Part shown: positions 45,960 through 59,847 of the stretch, in pieces
Layout of the letters: every line of letters begins with the position of its first letter
How positions within the stretch are numbered: position 1 is the first letter of the stretch
Assembly (NCBI RefSeq): GCF_947179165.1
Contig: NC_077238.1
Location: 60,371,257 to 60,435,256, forward strand
DNA from: Solanum dulcamara
Lineage: Eukaryota; Streptophyta; Magnoliopsida; Solanales; Solanaceae
Reading direction: 5' to 3'
DNA length: 64,000 bases
Translations under genes and position numbers: made by a program
The notes under the pieces: generated by a model
Database searches by the model: none
Seen by the model: only the letters and a program-made list of their open reading frames with translations
What the model was told of the DNA's origin: nothing

Positions 45960-48840
45960 GCATTGTCTGATTCTTAGTTATGGTAGCAATAATTTATCAC
46001 TGGTCACTACTCTCCTATCTTGAGATTCTAATTCTTGAAAGCAATTCACTTGAACAATCCCCTTTTCTAGTGCTAGGTTAGCTAGGTAGTTGGCTAGTTT
46101 TTCCATTCTTTGCAAATATATGTTATAACCATTGTTTTTCTTTGTATAAGTTTTTATATTTCTTCTAGAGTCTTCATTACCTTTCATGGTACTTTTCATT
46201 CTATTTCAACAAAGTTTTTAAGTAATAAATAATCAATTTGTATCATCACCTTGTCTATTTATGCTGATTCTATGTACTTTAAAGCATGTAAGAGTGCCAT
46301 TGCTTTTGCCTGATTATTAGTATTTGCAGGTTCTTCCATCTCTTTATTTTGAGCCCATGAGCTTCTTATTGAATTTCCTTTAATGCTTCATCAATATTGA
46401 TTTTAACCTAACCTGTGTGTTGTGGTCTCCAAATAACTTTAGTTACCTTTATTGATGGGTTGTAGTTGTGCATAGCCTCTACCACTGTTGCCTATTTGTA
46501 TGGGATATAAATGTAGTTTTTCCTTCTATTTTTTATGAATAAAATTAATATATGCATAATTTGATACATCACCCTGTTACTGTACATTTTATTTCTATGT
46601 CTTAGTGTGTTTCTCCTTTTTCACAATTCTCACACTATAATAAAAGGAATACCCTGAAATATATAATTAACCTGAAGATGTGCATTTATCTCCAACATAA
46701 ATTAATAACTTGGGATAGTTGCAAATTCTTTATGTTGATTCCCACTAGCCCACAAAAGTGCTTCCTTAACATTCGGGCTATTGGGGAATGTAGGAATGCA
46801 TGAGAAATATCTTCTACATTCAGATTCTCACAACAACAATGTTTTGAAGGGAATTGCATTTTGCATTTCTTCAAAATATCATGTAGGGGTAGCTTGGATT
46901 TCCACAATTGACCCAAGCAATGCTCAAAAGTCCCATGCCTTTTTCACATGAAAAAATAAATTTTAATAGGCATAACTTTGATCCACATGAATTTGTATAC
47001 CTTGTTAATTTTCTATTTTTTTTACTTTCTGGAAGACAGTTCTTACTGTAAAATTTCCCCTAGGTTCCAATTTCCAATAGGGACTATCAATCTCGTTAGT
47101 GTGTTTGGGTGGATTGATTTTTTGTATAATGTATCTACCAAGTCTGGAGGGAGTAATTCTTTTAGAGTTTTCTCATCCCACTTTCCTTCTTATGCCACTT
47201 GTTTTTGACTAAAATAACTATTTGGTCATACTCAAATTCTAAAGGAATAGTTTTATATAGAGCTCCCAAAAGTGTTTAGTTATCTAGCCAAAAATAAGAA
47301 TTCTCTTGCTTGATTAATCACCAAATCTTAGATTATGTTTTTCTCTGCATTTGATTATTTTCTTCCAGATTTATGTGCATGTCCTAGATTGTAGTACCAT
47401 TTCATGATGTTTCTTCAAGTATTTGTTACTCATATAACTTCTCCACAATGATTCTTTAGTTCTCATATTCCACGATAGCTTTGTAACTAACGCCTTAGAT
47501 ATATCTTGAAGACTCCTGAAACCTACTTCTCCTTCTTCATATGGGTGACATAATAGAGTTTCCAATTGAATTAATTTAGAAAAAATTAACAAATATTTTG
47601 TGTAGTTGGGCTATAACTCTGGTTGGTGGGTCACATGTTGATTATAAATGAATATGTATACTCTGCAGGAAAGATTCTATCAAAGTTATCCTTCGTCTTA
47701 TAGATAAGAGTACCACGAACTCAATATGTTTTGGAATTTATCAAAAAAAATTATAAAAGATATTTTACGTCCTACTATAATATATTGGCACTCCAAATAG
47801 GTGAAAGAAAAATCCTTTCTTATAATTTTAGTTAAAGAATATACCTGATCTTCTAGTCCTTGAGTGGCCATGCATGAAAACACTTTTTTCTTTGTTGATT
47901 TGTTGACCACTTGCCGTTTCATACTCTACCAAGGTGCTCATTATCAACTCTAGAGATAATTTATTTATTGAGGTGAATACGATAATATCATCATAAGCTA
48001 AATGGTTCACATAGGGACTCTACTTAGTCATTCCATATTCCTTGTATCATTTCCTATAATAAAGTCCATTGAGAGCTTTGAACAAACATTCAATGGCTAC
48101 AATAAATAGAGTTGGACCAAATACTACATTCTATAGAAGAAGGATTTCATGACTTGTTTCATATCTTTTGAATTATGTTCCAGCAAGCCTGATAAAATTT
48201 ACCTATGTAACCATCCAGTCTTCCAACACTCTCTGTATTTGGACCAATACTACATTCTTGACCTCCTTCTTCTCTAATAGCTCATTAATTATAATATTCT
48301 ATTCATCTAATGTCATCTTATGTATATGCTCTAGTATGTCAAAGTTACTGAGGAGTCTTTCCTCTGTAAATTATTTATTGTAGAATTTAATTATCTCTTG
48401 TGCTATGTCTTCTGCTATGTCTAACCAATTACCTCTATCATCTTAGATTCTTTTTATTTGCAATCTTCTACTTTTTTAATTGACATAGACATGGAAAAAT
48501 TGTACGTTTTTTCCTCATCTACAAACTATTGTATTTATCCCTTCTGTTTCCAAAACTTTACCTCTATTGCATATAAATTGATTAAATTAACTTGTACCTT
48601 TTGTAGTCTTTCTCTATTAGTGTTGGTAGGCTAATTCTCAAAATATTTCTCCTGTATATGTACCACTTCTGTCAGAGTATCTATCTGTCTAAATATATCT
48701 TCATATGTGTACTTACTCCATTTAGATAGTGCCTTACTTACCTTTTTTTTAAATTTATTGTGAAAGTCAAGAAAGGGTCAGTGTTGTGATCTTCTTGCCA
48801 TTTCTTTGCTATAACATTCTAAAAAGCTTCATGTTTCGCC
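45960..48840 (-). pseudogene. LINE (non-LTR retrotransposon) ORF2 remnant
   Basis: On the minus strand the order is RT (48010-48840 in broken frames), RT core LAYDDIIVFTS...SGQQINKEKSVF at 47828-48010, a segment with YEEGEVGFRSLQDISKAL (47371-47592), the zf-RVT-like KLPLHDILKKCKMQF...HAFLHSPIARML (46686-46916), and an RNase H end MEKLANYLANLALEKG (45978-46199). The catalytic YADD has become YDD by loss of the Ala codon. No poly-A tail or TSD was found at the low end, and the 5' end is lost. Confidence 0.8.
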
Positions 48841-48844
48841 TAAA

Positions 48845-48906
48845 TGTTAAGATATTAAATACTTTTTTGATTATTTCTATTTTTGCTCCTCTTGTTATAA
48901 CTGACA
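48845..48906 (-). repeat. Short 3' LTR remnant of a copia element
   Basis: Minus strand TGTCAGTTATAACAAG begins right after the purine tract at 48907-48918. Only about 60 bp remain before LINE sequence. Confidence 0.55.
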
Positions 48907-48918
48907 TTCTCCCTTTTT
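48907..48918 (-). other. Polypurine tract of the Sirevirus-like copia element
   Basis: Minus strand GTCATCATCAAAAAGGGAGA is the purine tract neighbourhood typical of Sirevirus-type copia elements. Confidence 0.7.
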
Positions 48919-49428
48919 GATGATGACAAACCATGGCTTCTTGTGTGCATAACTTCAACATGATACACGTCATTTCTTAACACACAACAATCAAAGCACC
49001 ACGTTAGAGGATTAAGTTAAACATATTACACAAGTATGTATTTCCCCTTTTTGGCATCTTAAAACACCATGAGTACAGATAACACACTAGTCGAAGAAAT
49101 TTAAACACTCATATCCCTTAGGGATATCACCTATACAAAGACTTTAAAGTAAGAACTCAGACAACACTGGAAAAGAAATTGCACAATTATAGGAGATAGA
49201 CAGTAACCAAAAACTAAAATCCAAAATTAGCATTAATCAAAACATGTACATCACAAATGAAAATAAAAATAAAAAGATAAAAGAAAGTATTTATGATTAC
49301 AAAAGAGATTGGGAAGGATAGAATGATTAGGCCGGAGGAAGAGGAGAAAAATGAGACAAAGATGGTGGAGTTTGTTAAGCAGATCAAAGAGACTCTTCAG
49401 ATTGGCAGAATTAGTTGATCTCTTAGTT

Positions 49429-51511
49429 TCAAGGAGAGACGAATTTGGGCAAGGTCAGCCTTAAGTCTAGCATTTTTATATAGTAATATAGTATGTTCAA
49501 GTCCATAGGTGACATATATCTGATCCATGGAATCCCAATGATGCAATTTCCGTATCTTTGGCAGCCAGTTGTTCCCTCAACCTTTGAAGTGATGCTTTTA
49601 TCTCCTATAAGGAGCAAGTACTATAGCCTGGTTCACCATCCTTAGAACATCCTTGGTGGTCTGATGCTGCCAACTCTTGACAGGAACTCTAAAATATTTA
49701 AAAATAAACTCGAATGAGAACCCATAACCAAGTACATGGTTTATTTTGTCCTGCTTACAGATTTGATGCATGTGGCACAAGATGAATTTGGACAATTGTT
49801 TGGGTTTTTGAGAAAGCAGCAACTCCATATGGGTGAGATCCATATAGTTCACCTTGGTACACTTCTACTCCCTTGGAAGTACCATTTTGTGCACAACATC
49901 AAAGAGCAGTTTGTGCAAGGGAAGTATAGCACTGTTGTCAACCCAAGTATGAGCCTCTAATAGGGGGTCATTGTCAAACCTTCACAAGATATCCAGTGTT
50001 GAAGGCAACCCTTCAGTTGAGGCCAATCATGCTTCATATAGTGTCACCAACTAATGTTCGAAACACCTAATATTTAAGCAATGATATCAGGAGTAAGAGT
50101 AAATGAAAAATTCTTTACCACACTGGAAATAGAGAAGGAAGAGCCCATCACATTAATATAGAATTGACGAGTCTCTTCTCTTCTCATTTTAGTCTCATAT
50201 CACCTTGAAGGAAGAAGTTTGACTTACTCTGTTCCCCTAGAAGAATAAGAGTTCACCCATCTCATCCCCTCTCTCCCAAAACCAGTAATCACTCTACCCT
50301 GAAGCATAATACATTTTCCAAAGTTCACAATTCTAGTTTAACGAACATATAGAGTATCTTATATGTAATCACCCATGTCCTCATCCTTGGTATCACCCGA
50401 AAGATCCTTATTATTAGTATCAAAATCTCCAAGGGACTCAGAGTATGGCAAGTAACTATCATCCTTATGACTTTTAATGGACTCGTGAACCAACTTGTAT
50501 TTTATAAAACACTTGGGAGGATTTGGTTTCCTACCCTATTTTTGTGTGTGACCAGACAAAGCCACACCCTTTCTCTTTCTCTTCCTTTCAACCTCATCAA
50601 CCTCAACTGTGATTTCAATATGATCATAAGAAGGAACAAACTTACCCTTGGTAGATTTTGGATTTTTGCCTGGTAGGGCAAGAAGACCTTCATCAAGAGC
50701 ACTTTTCATAACCTTGGTCATATGGATAGGGACAACCACAAAGGGTTTAGTAGTTGAATTACCTATAGGTTCATTAGATGGAACAACTACAGGTCTTCTT
50801 GAGTCCTTGCATAGATAATTCCTAAGTTTTTTAGGGATCAAATTTGTTATAGGGAATTATCTTCCACATTAATTCCCAGTTTCCAACCTGTTCCCTAGAT
50901 GTGGTACTATCAGATGGCATACCTATCATGGCAACCATGTATGGCATCCCTAGTTCCCACTCATTAAATGTACCTAAGTTGAACCTATCAGGTGAACCAA
51001 GTTTGGATGTAGGGTCTCAGTGTGTTCCCTCTCATGAGGTGCATCCTCCAAAACTTCCTCAGTAACCCCCAACTCACCTATGTAAGGTTTCTCCAAAAAC
51101 ATAGCCACTCCCGTAGGGAGATCTTCCAAATAAGAAACACCAAGAGCATTAATAAAAATAATACATGGTAAAAGAACTGTGCCAATTTGTTCTTTGAACA
51201 ATATGAGTACTAGTTCTTATTGAAAAGAAGGAGGAGGAAGAGAAAAAGGTATAGGGACTGGATGGGAGGGTGGGGTTTGTGATTGTATTGGAAAGGTAGA
51301 TAAGGAGGAGACATCCATTATCTACAAAAGAATTAGAGGGTGTTTTGTTCTTTGGAGATTCTAAAGGAAGAGGGTTTGGAGATTTTGGAAGAGAAGAGTT
51401 AAAATAGGGTGGATTTTTGAAGTAAGAGTGATTTAATTGGCTAACCATTGGAGAGTCTTTCAAGATGAAGAGTTTTATTTGGTATAGAAGTGTGATTTTA
51501 TAGGATAACAA
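49429..51511 (-). pseudogene. Envelope-position ORF of a Sirevirus-like copia element, broken
   Basis: Between the copia purine tract and element D several minus-strand pieces line up: a Ser/Pro-rich start (51149-51511), 50974-51201, a Lys-rich basic piece with KRKRKGVALSGHTQK (50536-50841), VLGYGFSFEFIFKYFRVPVK and TTKDVLRMVNQAIVLAPYRR (49598-49852), and a final piece to 49429. They sit after pol and before the 3' LTR, where Sireviruses carry an envelope-like ORF. I do not see a convincing membrane protein, so the role is unknown; position is the main argument. Confidence 0.5.
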
Positions 51512-52190
51512 ATTTTGATGGGTTTTCTTCCTTTTCTTTTTGAGATAATGGCGGCAATTAGCTTTGTAGTTTAGGTATGATTATTTTTGTAGGATGCTGT
51601 CACGATCCAATTTCTCAAAGTCATGATAGCACCTGCTAATACCCATCAGCAGGTAAGCCTAACCCTTAACCCTTAGCCCAAAACCAGAAACAACGTGCTA
51701 CCATGCAGAAGATGAATAAGTAAAGAAGAAGGTAAACAATAATGATAAAAAAGAACAACCTAAAAAAACAGCAGGAACCAACCCAAGACTTGACATCAGT
51801 CGGTAATCGCGCATCTAAATTAAAATAAGAGTACAAAGATTTTACAGATACAAATATAAGTACAAAAAAACTTAGGAAAAAAGGAAAGACTGGTCCTAAT
51901 TCGACATAGATGGAAATCGACAATTCTAGATGCCAGAAGCTCACCAAATCTCCGAATCAAGCTAGTTTGTACCAATCCAAATCAACGGCGATAACCAATC
52001 CAAATCAACTACACTTCTAAACGGGGAAGATGTGTAGTATGAGTACCAAATAAATGGTACTCAGTAGGCATAGGCCGACTGAGCTTTACAGATAAAACAA
52101 ATATAAATCGCAGGTAATCAGGTAAATATAGCACAAGTAAGCAAATAAGATCTAATACAAGATAAGAATGAAAATGATAGTAAAGAACAG

Positions 52191-52192
<2 letters not shown>

Positions 52193-52235
<43 letters not shown>
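52193..52235. repeat. (TA)n microsatellite in the D LTR
   Basis: About 20 TA units; the homologous site in the other LTR (61344-61363) is about half as long. Confidence 0.9.
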
Positions 52236-52238
<3 letters not shown>

Positions 52239-54214
52239 GAGAAAGAGCCAAAGAGCGCACTTGTACGCAAAAGACACAACCTATTTACAGTAAAAAGGCA
52301 CTAAATGAGTCAATAAATCAAGGACAAAAGCACTGACTGCTACTACTAAATCACAAATCCACCTAAGGACTAAACCAACTGAATCTAGCAAGAAATTACC
52401 AACAACAACCCAAGGGTAAGACATCCTGCAACCCAACTACAAATACGACAAAAGATAAGTACAGGTATAATCAAATAATAATCGATTAGACGTCTGTATC
52501 CCCGAAAGGTACAAATAATGACAAACATACCCCCAACCCCTATAAAACCGGGGGACCACACCATACAACTATACTGGTGATAGGCAATGCTAATGAATGC
52601 AAGTTTGTCCTAAAAACCAGCATCAACATTAGTGGCTTTGAGAAATCAACAACAAGTGTATAGACTCATCTCGACCCTCAGCCTGCCAGGTGGGACCCAT
52701 GTGGCTCCCTTATCTAGTTCAAGGGTGCACTGGCCAGAGGGGCCCATAAGGGATGCGGGAAGTTCGTATATAATTCTTAGGCCCGAACTAGGTCTTACAT
52801 AGACATATAATATCCTTGTAGTAGTAACGTAGAGTGAGTGGCCAAACTGATGTAGAAAAGGCAATGCCGCGGCGGATATTAGTAAGCCAGTAACCTCAAA
52901 CTATGAGCACCCTAAAAAAGGGATGCCCAGTATACCAGTAAACTCCTAGGGGCATCAATCTAGCTAGCAAGAGTAAACTCGAGGGCATCAGTAAGTTAAG
53001 AAAGGGCATCAATGCGCCAAATAGCAAGTAAAACTGAGTATATCCTAGGTGACTCTAATACTTCAAGTAGAAAAATGAGTACATCCCCGACACTTCATAA
53101 GTTTCAAAATCAGTGACCAAGTAATCCAAGTGGTATGACTCTCGTTAAAACCAGTTTAAAAGTAGTAAAAGTGTGAGAAAGTCTTCTAAAAAATAATAGT
53201 GAAAATTCCAATGTCAATACTAGGATCGTACCACAAAACAAGTGAATATGCTCAATCAAATGCAAGCATACCATCACCAATATCCAAATAAGGTACACAC
53301 TCATTAAGAAATTACCAAGACTTAGCACACCAACAAGTAAAAGGGACTAATATGGGATCTAATTACTCATCAGATACGGCTGCGGGCCCAATAATGGATA
53401 ACAAGTAAGGTGGAATCATAAGCCTAAAGCTAACTAAAAGCAAGACAATCGAAACATGGCTTAGAATCTGCTAGGGGGAGATACTATCTCTAGGATTGAT
53501 GCCTTACCCCAACATATGGCATCTCATCTCCCTATGAGCATAGATAAGAAAAACCAATGGCTGCGATAAGCCACAGAGGTCCCAGGTACTAGCATAAAGT
53601 CACACCAACCGTAACTGGCCCTACGGGAAGCTACACCTAACTATAACGGCAATGATCACCTGATAAAGCACCTAAGGCTCAAACCTAACCTAAATCTATC
53701 CATATAAATCCTAAAAAGTATAATAACTGTAAGTCAACACCACAAATGAGGCTTACAGCCTAAGCTAAGGGTTCAGGGGTCCATTCTAGTTTAAACTCCA
53801 ACCGAGAATCAGGAAATTATAATAATAAGAGAAGAACTCTAATATCAGCAAATATCCATCTAAGTCACATATGTAATATACTAAACTATATCTAATAAAT
53901 TCCATTCAAAAGGAGGAGATTGTAGCCAACCTCAATGCTGAACGCGAGTGTTCTGAATCCCCCAAAATTATTCTCCCGACCTCTAAAATCACTCCAATTG
54001 TCGCCATGCTAACAAAATATTGATAACTTCATCAATATAAATATTCTGACACTAAAATTGCATTTTTTAGAGACAGACCCAAAATTAGGTCTAAAATGGA
54101 ATCGTGGGACCCGCACTGAGAATCCTAAAATCAACTTTGTTAAAATGTTCATTTGAGCTTACTGAACTTGTATTCCAAAATGGTAAGAATTCATACATCA
54201 AAAAGCTACAACAC

Positions 54215-55013
54215 TGTAATATCCCTCAAAATGCTCATAAGTACCTTAAGAATGCCTATGGAATAGGCCGCTCATGTAATGTATTATCCTTAATCCTTTT
54301 GGAAAATCTGAGTTCGGAATATCGATCAGGGGGTCAAAACATGTGGAAAATAGTCTTGATGGATTTTTAGGACTCGTAGATCAAAAGATAGATTTCTCAA
54401 AGAAACCGTGTAAATCAGTAAGGTGAGAGGCAAGTCCGCGTATCCTATGACTTTAAATTATACTTTTTAAATGCTTTGGTCAATATGATTTTCTCATGTC
54501 TTCACTTACCTCATCTTATCATGTGATTTACATGACCTGTGCATTCCATGATTTACGTTGCATGTCACGCCCTCATACTTAATAATGCATACTTTTTGCC
54601 TACTTTGTCTCATAATGTAGGGGTTGAGGTTGAAGATCATACTCATCTACGTGGCTAGTTAAGCATTCCTATCCAGCGGTGGTTGTAGTGAGTCCTCATT
54701 TATCGGGGACTAGTAATTGAGCTAGTTATTGTTTTTCAAAGACTTTTGCTATGCTTCATATTGAGGGTGAGCTAGGGACATGTCTTAGCCCCCGCCCATA
54801 ATTCATGAGTAGAGGCATCTAGTTGGATAAATATTTTGATTTTATGTTGTCATGTGACGTTATTAAATTTCTATTTATGGTTTAGACTCTCTTATGATGT
54901 TTCCGCTTTTGATTTACCTTATGTATGCTTATGATATGTACAAGAGGCTTGGTTGGAGCCCCCCGGGATTTCAATCACCATGTTATGACTAGGACCTAGG
55001 TCGGGTCGTGACA
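54215..55013 (+). mobile_element. Solo LTR (799 bp) inside the D 3' LTR
   Basis: Begins TGTAATATCCC and ends GGGTCGTGACA. Flanks AACAC and AAAAC differ by one base, a plausible decayed TSD. The sequence resembles LTR F in inverse orientation. Confidence 0.75.
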
Positions 55014-56096
55014 AAAACCAATATGCACCATAATTGACAACTTAGCTCAAGAACAACTAAGATCGCAATGAAAAAGGGAAAATTACCTCAAATGAAGCCT
55101 TTACTCTAATTCTGAACAAACCGCTGGATTTCCCTTGAAAATTCATGCAACATATCCTTTTGAATTGCCCAAATTCCCCAAATATTGAGAGAGATATTGA
55201 GTCTTAAAGATAGATCACTTAACTGAATTTTTGAACATTAAAATGATCCCAAGTGTCGTTTAAGAAGACCCCCAATGGTCGCTTAAGCGAGTACCCCAAA
55301 GAGGCAGGCCTCACTTAAGTGAGGACCCTGACTCTTTAGTGAGGAATCGCTTTTGCAACCCCCTGACCTCCTTAGCGACCAGGAGTCGCTTTAGAGATGG
55401 TACAAGACTCCGTTGGTGCAAAATGGAATTTGGCATATCCAATTCTTTGACGGAGTGCTTAGTATTCGTTCAGAATGACGTTCGTGAAAAGAAAATAGGC
55501 TACCCCACTAAATTCAACATTTGCAACTCAATAATGCATTTGAAATTACCATACGAGGTTATTTTAATAAAAAGTGGATGCCACACCTTAGTGTCATTTT
55601 GAGCCAAATTCCCGAATGGCCTCGGGATTAGATTATAAGCCTCGAGAAGTGAACGAAGGGTTGTTCTAGACTAAACTCGATATTCTGGAGCTAACCTTAC
55701 TAACAAAATTCCAATTCAAGCATGTTTTCCAATAATGTTGACCAAAGTTAACCTTAAGACAAATTTCAAGGGTTCAAGCCCCAAATGGCCTCAAACTCGC
55801 ACCGATTTTCTCAATACTCATGCCGATCATGTTAATAGCCTAATTTGGACATTTTGGACCTGATGAACTATCAAAATCCTATTCCGAGGATATTTTACTA
55901 AGGTTTTGACTGAAGTCAACTATTCAAACTCCAAGATCTCCAAAATAAGGAAACAGGCATAAAATCCAAATAAATGATAAATTGACTGAGCTGTCTGTGC
56001 CAATAAGTGATAAATGAATTGGGGTGTCTATAGGGAATATATAAATGTCGAAAAGGTCAGAAGATAAAAGAAATGAACTGGAGTGTCATTATAACA

Positions 56097-58155
56097 TCCA
56101 CTACTAAAAGAACTTTCATCTGCGAAAGTAAAACTACAGTCACAACCTGGACGCATATAAGGATGAAGGTATCGAGCCCACATGCTCTGTTAGACCCCCA
56201 AACAACCCCTTAGGTCGAACAAAACCATCTCTAAACTCAGGCTAAGAGAAAATTCCTCAAATTCACATCCAACTCGAAAAGCTCCTCTGAATCCCTTTTT
56301 AGGCTCCAATCTCGCTCGCTTAGCCCGAACTTGACCAAAATCACCAGATTCATCTGAGGAAGGACAAATACACCAAAACTACTAAACACGAGCAATGCAA
56401 GACCATGAAAGATGCTAATCAACTCAAAATTCCTAATACTGGACTTAAGCTCCAAATCCATTTTCTTCTTGCCACAAAGGGCGTTCTTCCGTCCCTTAGC
56501 TATCCCGTAAGCCTTCAATGCCATGCGAAACTTGCTTACCAAATCACACTACATAACCTTAGAAAAGTCACATATCTCAACTGAACCTTAAGGAATGACA
56601 ACAACCCATAACAGGGAAACCAACTCGGGGAAAGCCTAAAATTCCAATCTCAACCTCAAAACCCAAGTACCCAAACTGAAATTCACCTTCTAAAACTCAA
56701 CACTCTACCAAAGGACCAATTTACCCTGTGAATGACAATACCAAACTGAGTCCAACTCCATTGACTTACTCCTACCATAGGAATTCCTGAAACATCTGTA
56801 CTATGTGCCCATAAACTACTCTGCTAGCTCAAATCTGAGCCAATTATCCCAGTCCAAGGGAAACCATATTGGTAGATGATATGTAAACACAGACAACCGA
56901 TTGTTAATGGTATAAAAGCACTAGATTTGACTCTCTCGTACCACAATCTACCGGACACTACCAAAGAAAACCTTCCCTCCTGAATAAATTCAAATCACAG
57001 ACTCCACGAATTAACTTGGCCCCATCCTGTAGATGAACTTTCTAACAAACTTCCCATCCACCAGCTTAGGCCTTATCTTAAGCCAACCATGGACACCACT
57101 GCTCCAACTCTAATAAACAACCCAAACCTCAAGAGCTACTAACACCATCATAGAGAACTAATAACAGTAGTAACAAGGCACAATGAGAGATGACACTTCT
57201 TAAATTCTCAACAAGCCATAGCCGGTACTAAAAACTTTAAAAGAGACAGCTTCAAAAAGATTGAACAAATGGAACATAACTTTTCAATTGAGAATAAGAC
57301 TAAGGCAAACGAGAAGACACAGCCAACGAGGATTACCACAAAGAATCCAACATGGTAGGCTAACAAAGAAAACCATAACCCACAACCTTGAACTGAACCA
57401 AACAATACCCAATAATAAAGACAATCGTCTAAGACAAGAAACTAAGATGGCCGGAGAGAAATACTAGTCAAGGGAACTATATCTATGCATAAGGATATGA
57501 GGAACCATTTAGCCACTAACAGAATGGGACAACACATAACTAAGGCAACCCTCTAAACCAACAAGATCCTCCAGTATCACAACTCTTAAAGCTACCTCAG
57601 CAGTCTAGCTACCTATCTAACAAGAGTCGGCACCACAGCAAAATCAATAGTAAGTGAGACAAAAAGGGTAACAACTAATTATACCGGTCGCAAGCTCATC
57701 ATAAACCACCAAGGTAAAGGCATGAGGTGTTGCTTAAGCGCCACTATACAAAATAAAAACTTGACCTAGTTGATCCACAACGAAAAGAAATCAACCATAG
57801 AGCCAAAACACATACCCATCCGCCCAGATAAAGCAGTCACAATGGTCAGGAGGTATCTAACAAGCCAAATAGACACGTATGGTTTGAAAACCTCAAAACC
57901 ACACACAATGAGAAATATAGGAAAGAATAAGGAAATCAAGCAAATACCACTGGTACCTAGATCCTCGGCCTCAGGTTTATTCGTAGAAGTATGGAATGGA
58001 TTATGAATGACATCAGTCTGAGTAAATTAAATATCACCAGCAACCCTCTAATCTCTACCTATAACTTGGGGCAACATAAAGCCCTGATAGTGACATGGCT
58101 GAGCAAACTACACACGAGTCCCACGCTAGGGACAATCTCTAGATGGATGGCCAAG
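56097..58155 (-). other. Degenerate internal region of element D (3' half)
   Basis: Begins with a purine-rich tract on the minus strand (AGTTCTTTTAGTAGTGGA beside the LTR). Near 58090-58155 the minus strand reads GHPSRDCP, the tail of a gag zinc knuckle. Between them no RT or integrase motif is visible; the open frames on either strand look like noise. Confidence 0.5.
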
Positions 58156-58160
58156 CTCTC

Positions 58161-59842
58161 TGATGTGTCCAAAACATGACATTTACAATGCTAAAAAATG
58201 GAATTATTGTAAGTTCTCAAGTGCGTTTTGTTAGTTTGATATGTGTTTTTGGTAAATTTTTAGGGAAATTAAAGTACACTTGGGTTGATGATCTTTGTCT
58301 TAGTTTATGTGAAGATTTGATTGATCTTGGAGTAAGTTGGAAGCTTGGGGTTGAGGATAGATCACAAGGAAAACATAATATGAAAAAGTGATAAAGTGAC
58401 TTGATCTTGGAAAGGTTTTGCAACAACTTGAAAGGAGAACTCAAAGAATGAAAATTATCGTGCATTGAAGGACCTTGGCTTTGATGTTTGGAGACTAAAC
58501 CTGATTATTTTGATCAAGAGTGCACACCATGAGAACCTTTAAGGGTCGTGGTGCACAACACTACTCGTGAAGACAACTGTCTAGAGCATTCAGGAGATGC
58601 AGCCATCAAAATGTCCAAGGCACACACCAAGGGCCTCACCATGAGCTGTGGTGCACACCACTGGCCGTTGTTGGTGCTGTGGTGGGGTAGCCTACCAGAA
58701 AATACTAAGGAAAACACCAAGGAATACCACCACGAGCCATGGTGGTGCCCTTCCAATGCCATCCGAGTCCAAAACTGGTTTTCTAGTTCGTTTAGGATTA
58801 GCTTTAGGTTTCTATAAATATCTTTTTTTGTTATATTTTAAGGGTACACTTTTAGACATTGTTTACAGGTTTTTGGTCATTCTTTAGAGAATGCAAAAAC
58901 AACTTAAACTCTATTTTGAGTTTGATTCGTTGTTCAATCACCACTGGACAAATTTGGGACAAGAACATAAACTTGACTTCTTCGAGTTCGAGTGTTGGTG
59001 GTTTGAATCTAAGTTTCATTTTTCAATTGTGAGTTTATTTTATTGTTATTTGTAAGACTTCTAATACATGTTTCATTAATTTTTTATTGAGTTATTCATC
59101 ATAATTATGCAAGGCTAAAATGATAACTAGGGTTGTGGGAACCATGATGACTAACTAGAATAGGAAAAAGTAGGAATGATAATTGTGATTTGTTGTTGCA
59201 TGTATTATGATTTCTTCATTCAAAAGTCTTTCTTAGTGAGTGCACACATTAAGAACTTTCATGTATTCGATTCTTTCCTGAGAGAGAGGTAGTGATTAGA
59301 AAAAGACTTCAGAACAGAAATTCGGAGAGTCTGCCTTCAAAAGAAAGGATATACTCTATCTAAGTCACTTGAGACTGGAAGGAGATAGTACTCTAGGATC
59401 TAGGGCGAGGGTTAGTAAAGTATATATTCTGATACCGGGATGAGATGAATGAGATACATCTAAGAAGGACTGGGAGGTTAATTAGATGTTACCCAACTCG
59501 CTAGATTTTGCATGCAATACATTGAATGATATCATGAATATGATTAGTCTATTAACTTAAAAGTCACGGGGAACACAATCCTAGTCTAGTATTTATATTT
59601 TTACAACTTTAATCTTTTTACTTGTCACCGAATTGTTACTTTCTCTTAAATTACAACCAAACCCCTCACTTTTACTTTATGCAAGTTTATTTTCGAGAAG
59701 TAGCAACTACAACTGGATAGTAATAGCTAATAGAATTGTTTCAATCTATTCCCTGTGGGTTCGACCCCGACTCTTAGTTGAGTAAAATATACTGCTAATG
59801 ATCATCTATATCTCTTTCAAGAGGTATATTTGAGCATTATCA
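58161..59842 (+). mobile_element. Solo LTR (1682 bp), TSD CTCTC, in element D
   Basis: Begins TGATGTGTCCAAAAC and ends TTTGAGCATTATCA, with a perfect TSD CTCTC (58156-58160 and 59843-59847). It has TATAAATATC at 58814-58823 and CTGTGGGTTCGACCCCGACT near its end, a feature shared by many plant gypsy LTRs. Confidence 0.92.
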
Positions 59843-59847
59843 CTCTC

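Larger units (their letters stand above)
51598..56096 (-). repeat. 3' LTR of gypsy element D (interrupted)
   Basis: From TGTTATAATGACAC (minus strand, 56096) to GGATCGTGACA (51598); about 3.7 kb once the solo LTR at 54215-55013 is removed. The left flank is GATGC. Confidence 0.8.

Noticed and set aside
52193..52235. (TA)n run as a promoter element
   Set aside because: Length differs strongly between the two D LTRs, as expected for a microsatellite.
54104..54370. 88-aa plus-strand ORF as a gene
   Set aside because: It crosses the boundary of a solo LTR and has no recognisable motif.
58548..58817. Two overlapping ORFs of about 80-90 aa inside the 58161-59842 LTR
   Set aside because: They overlap in two frames and on both strands in a GGTGGT/ACCACC-rich LTR region; low complexity explains them.
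59758..59768. tRNA gene suggested by GGTTCGACCCC
   Set aside because: No cloverleaf or A box fits around it; it is part of an LTR end (kept as a finding only).
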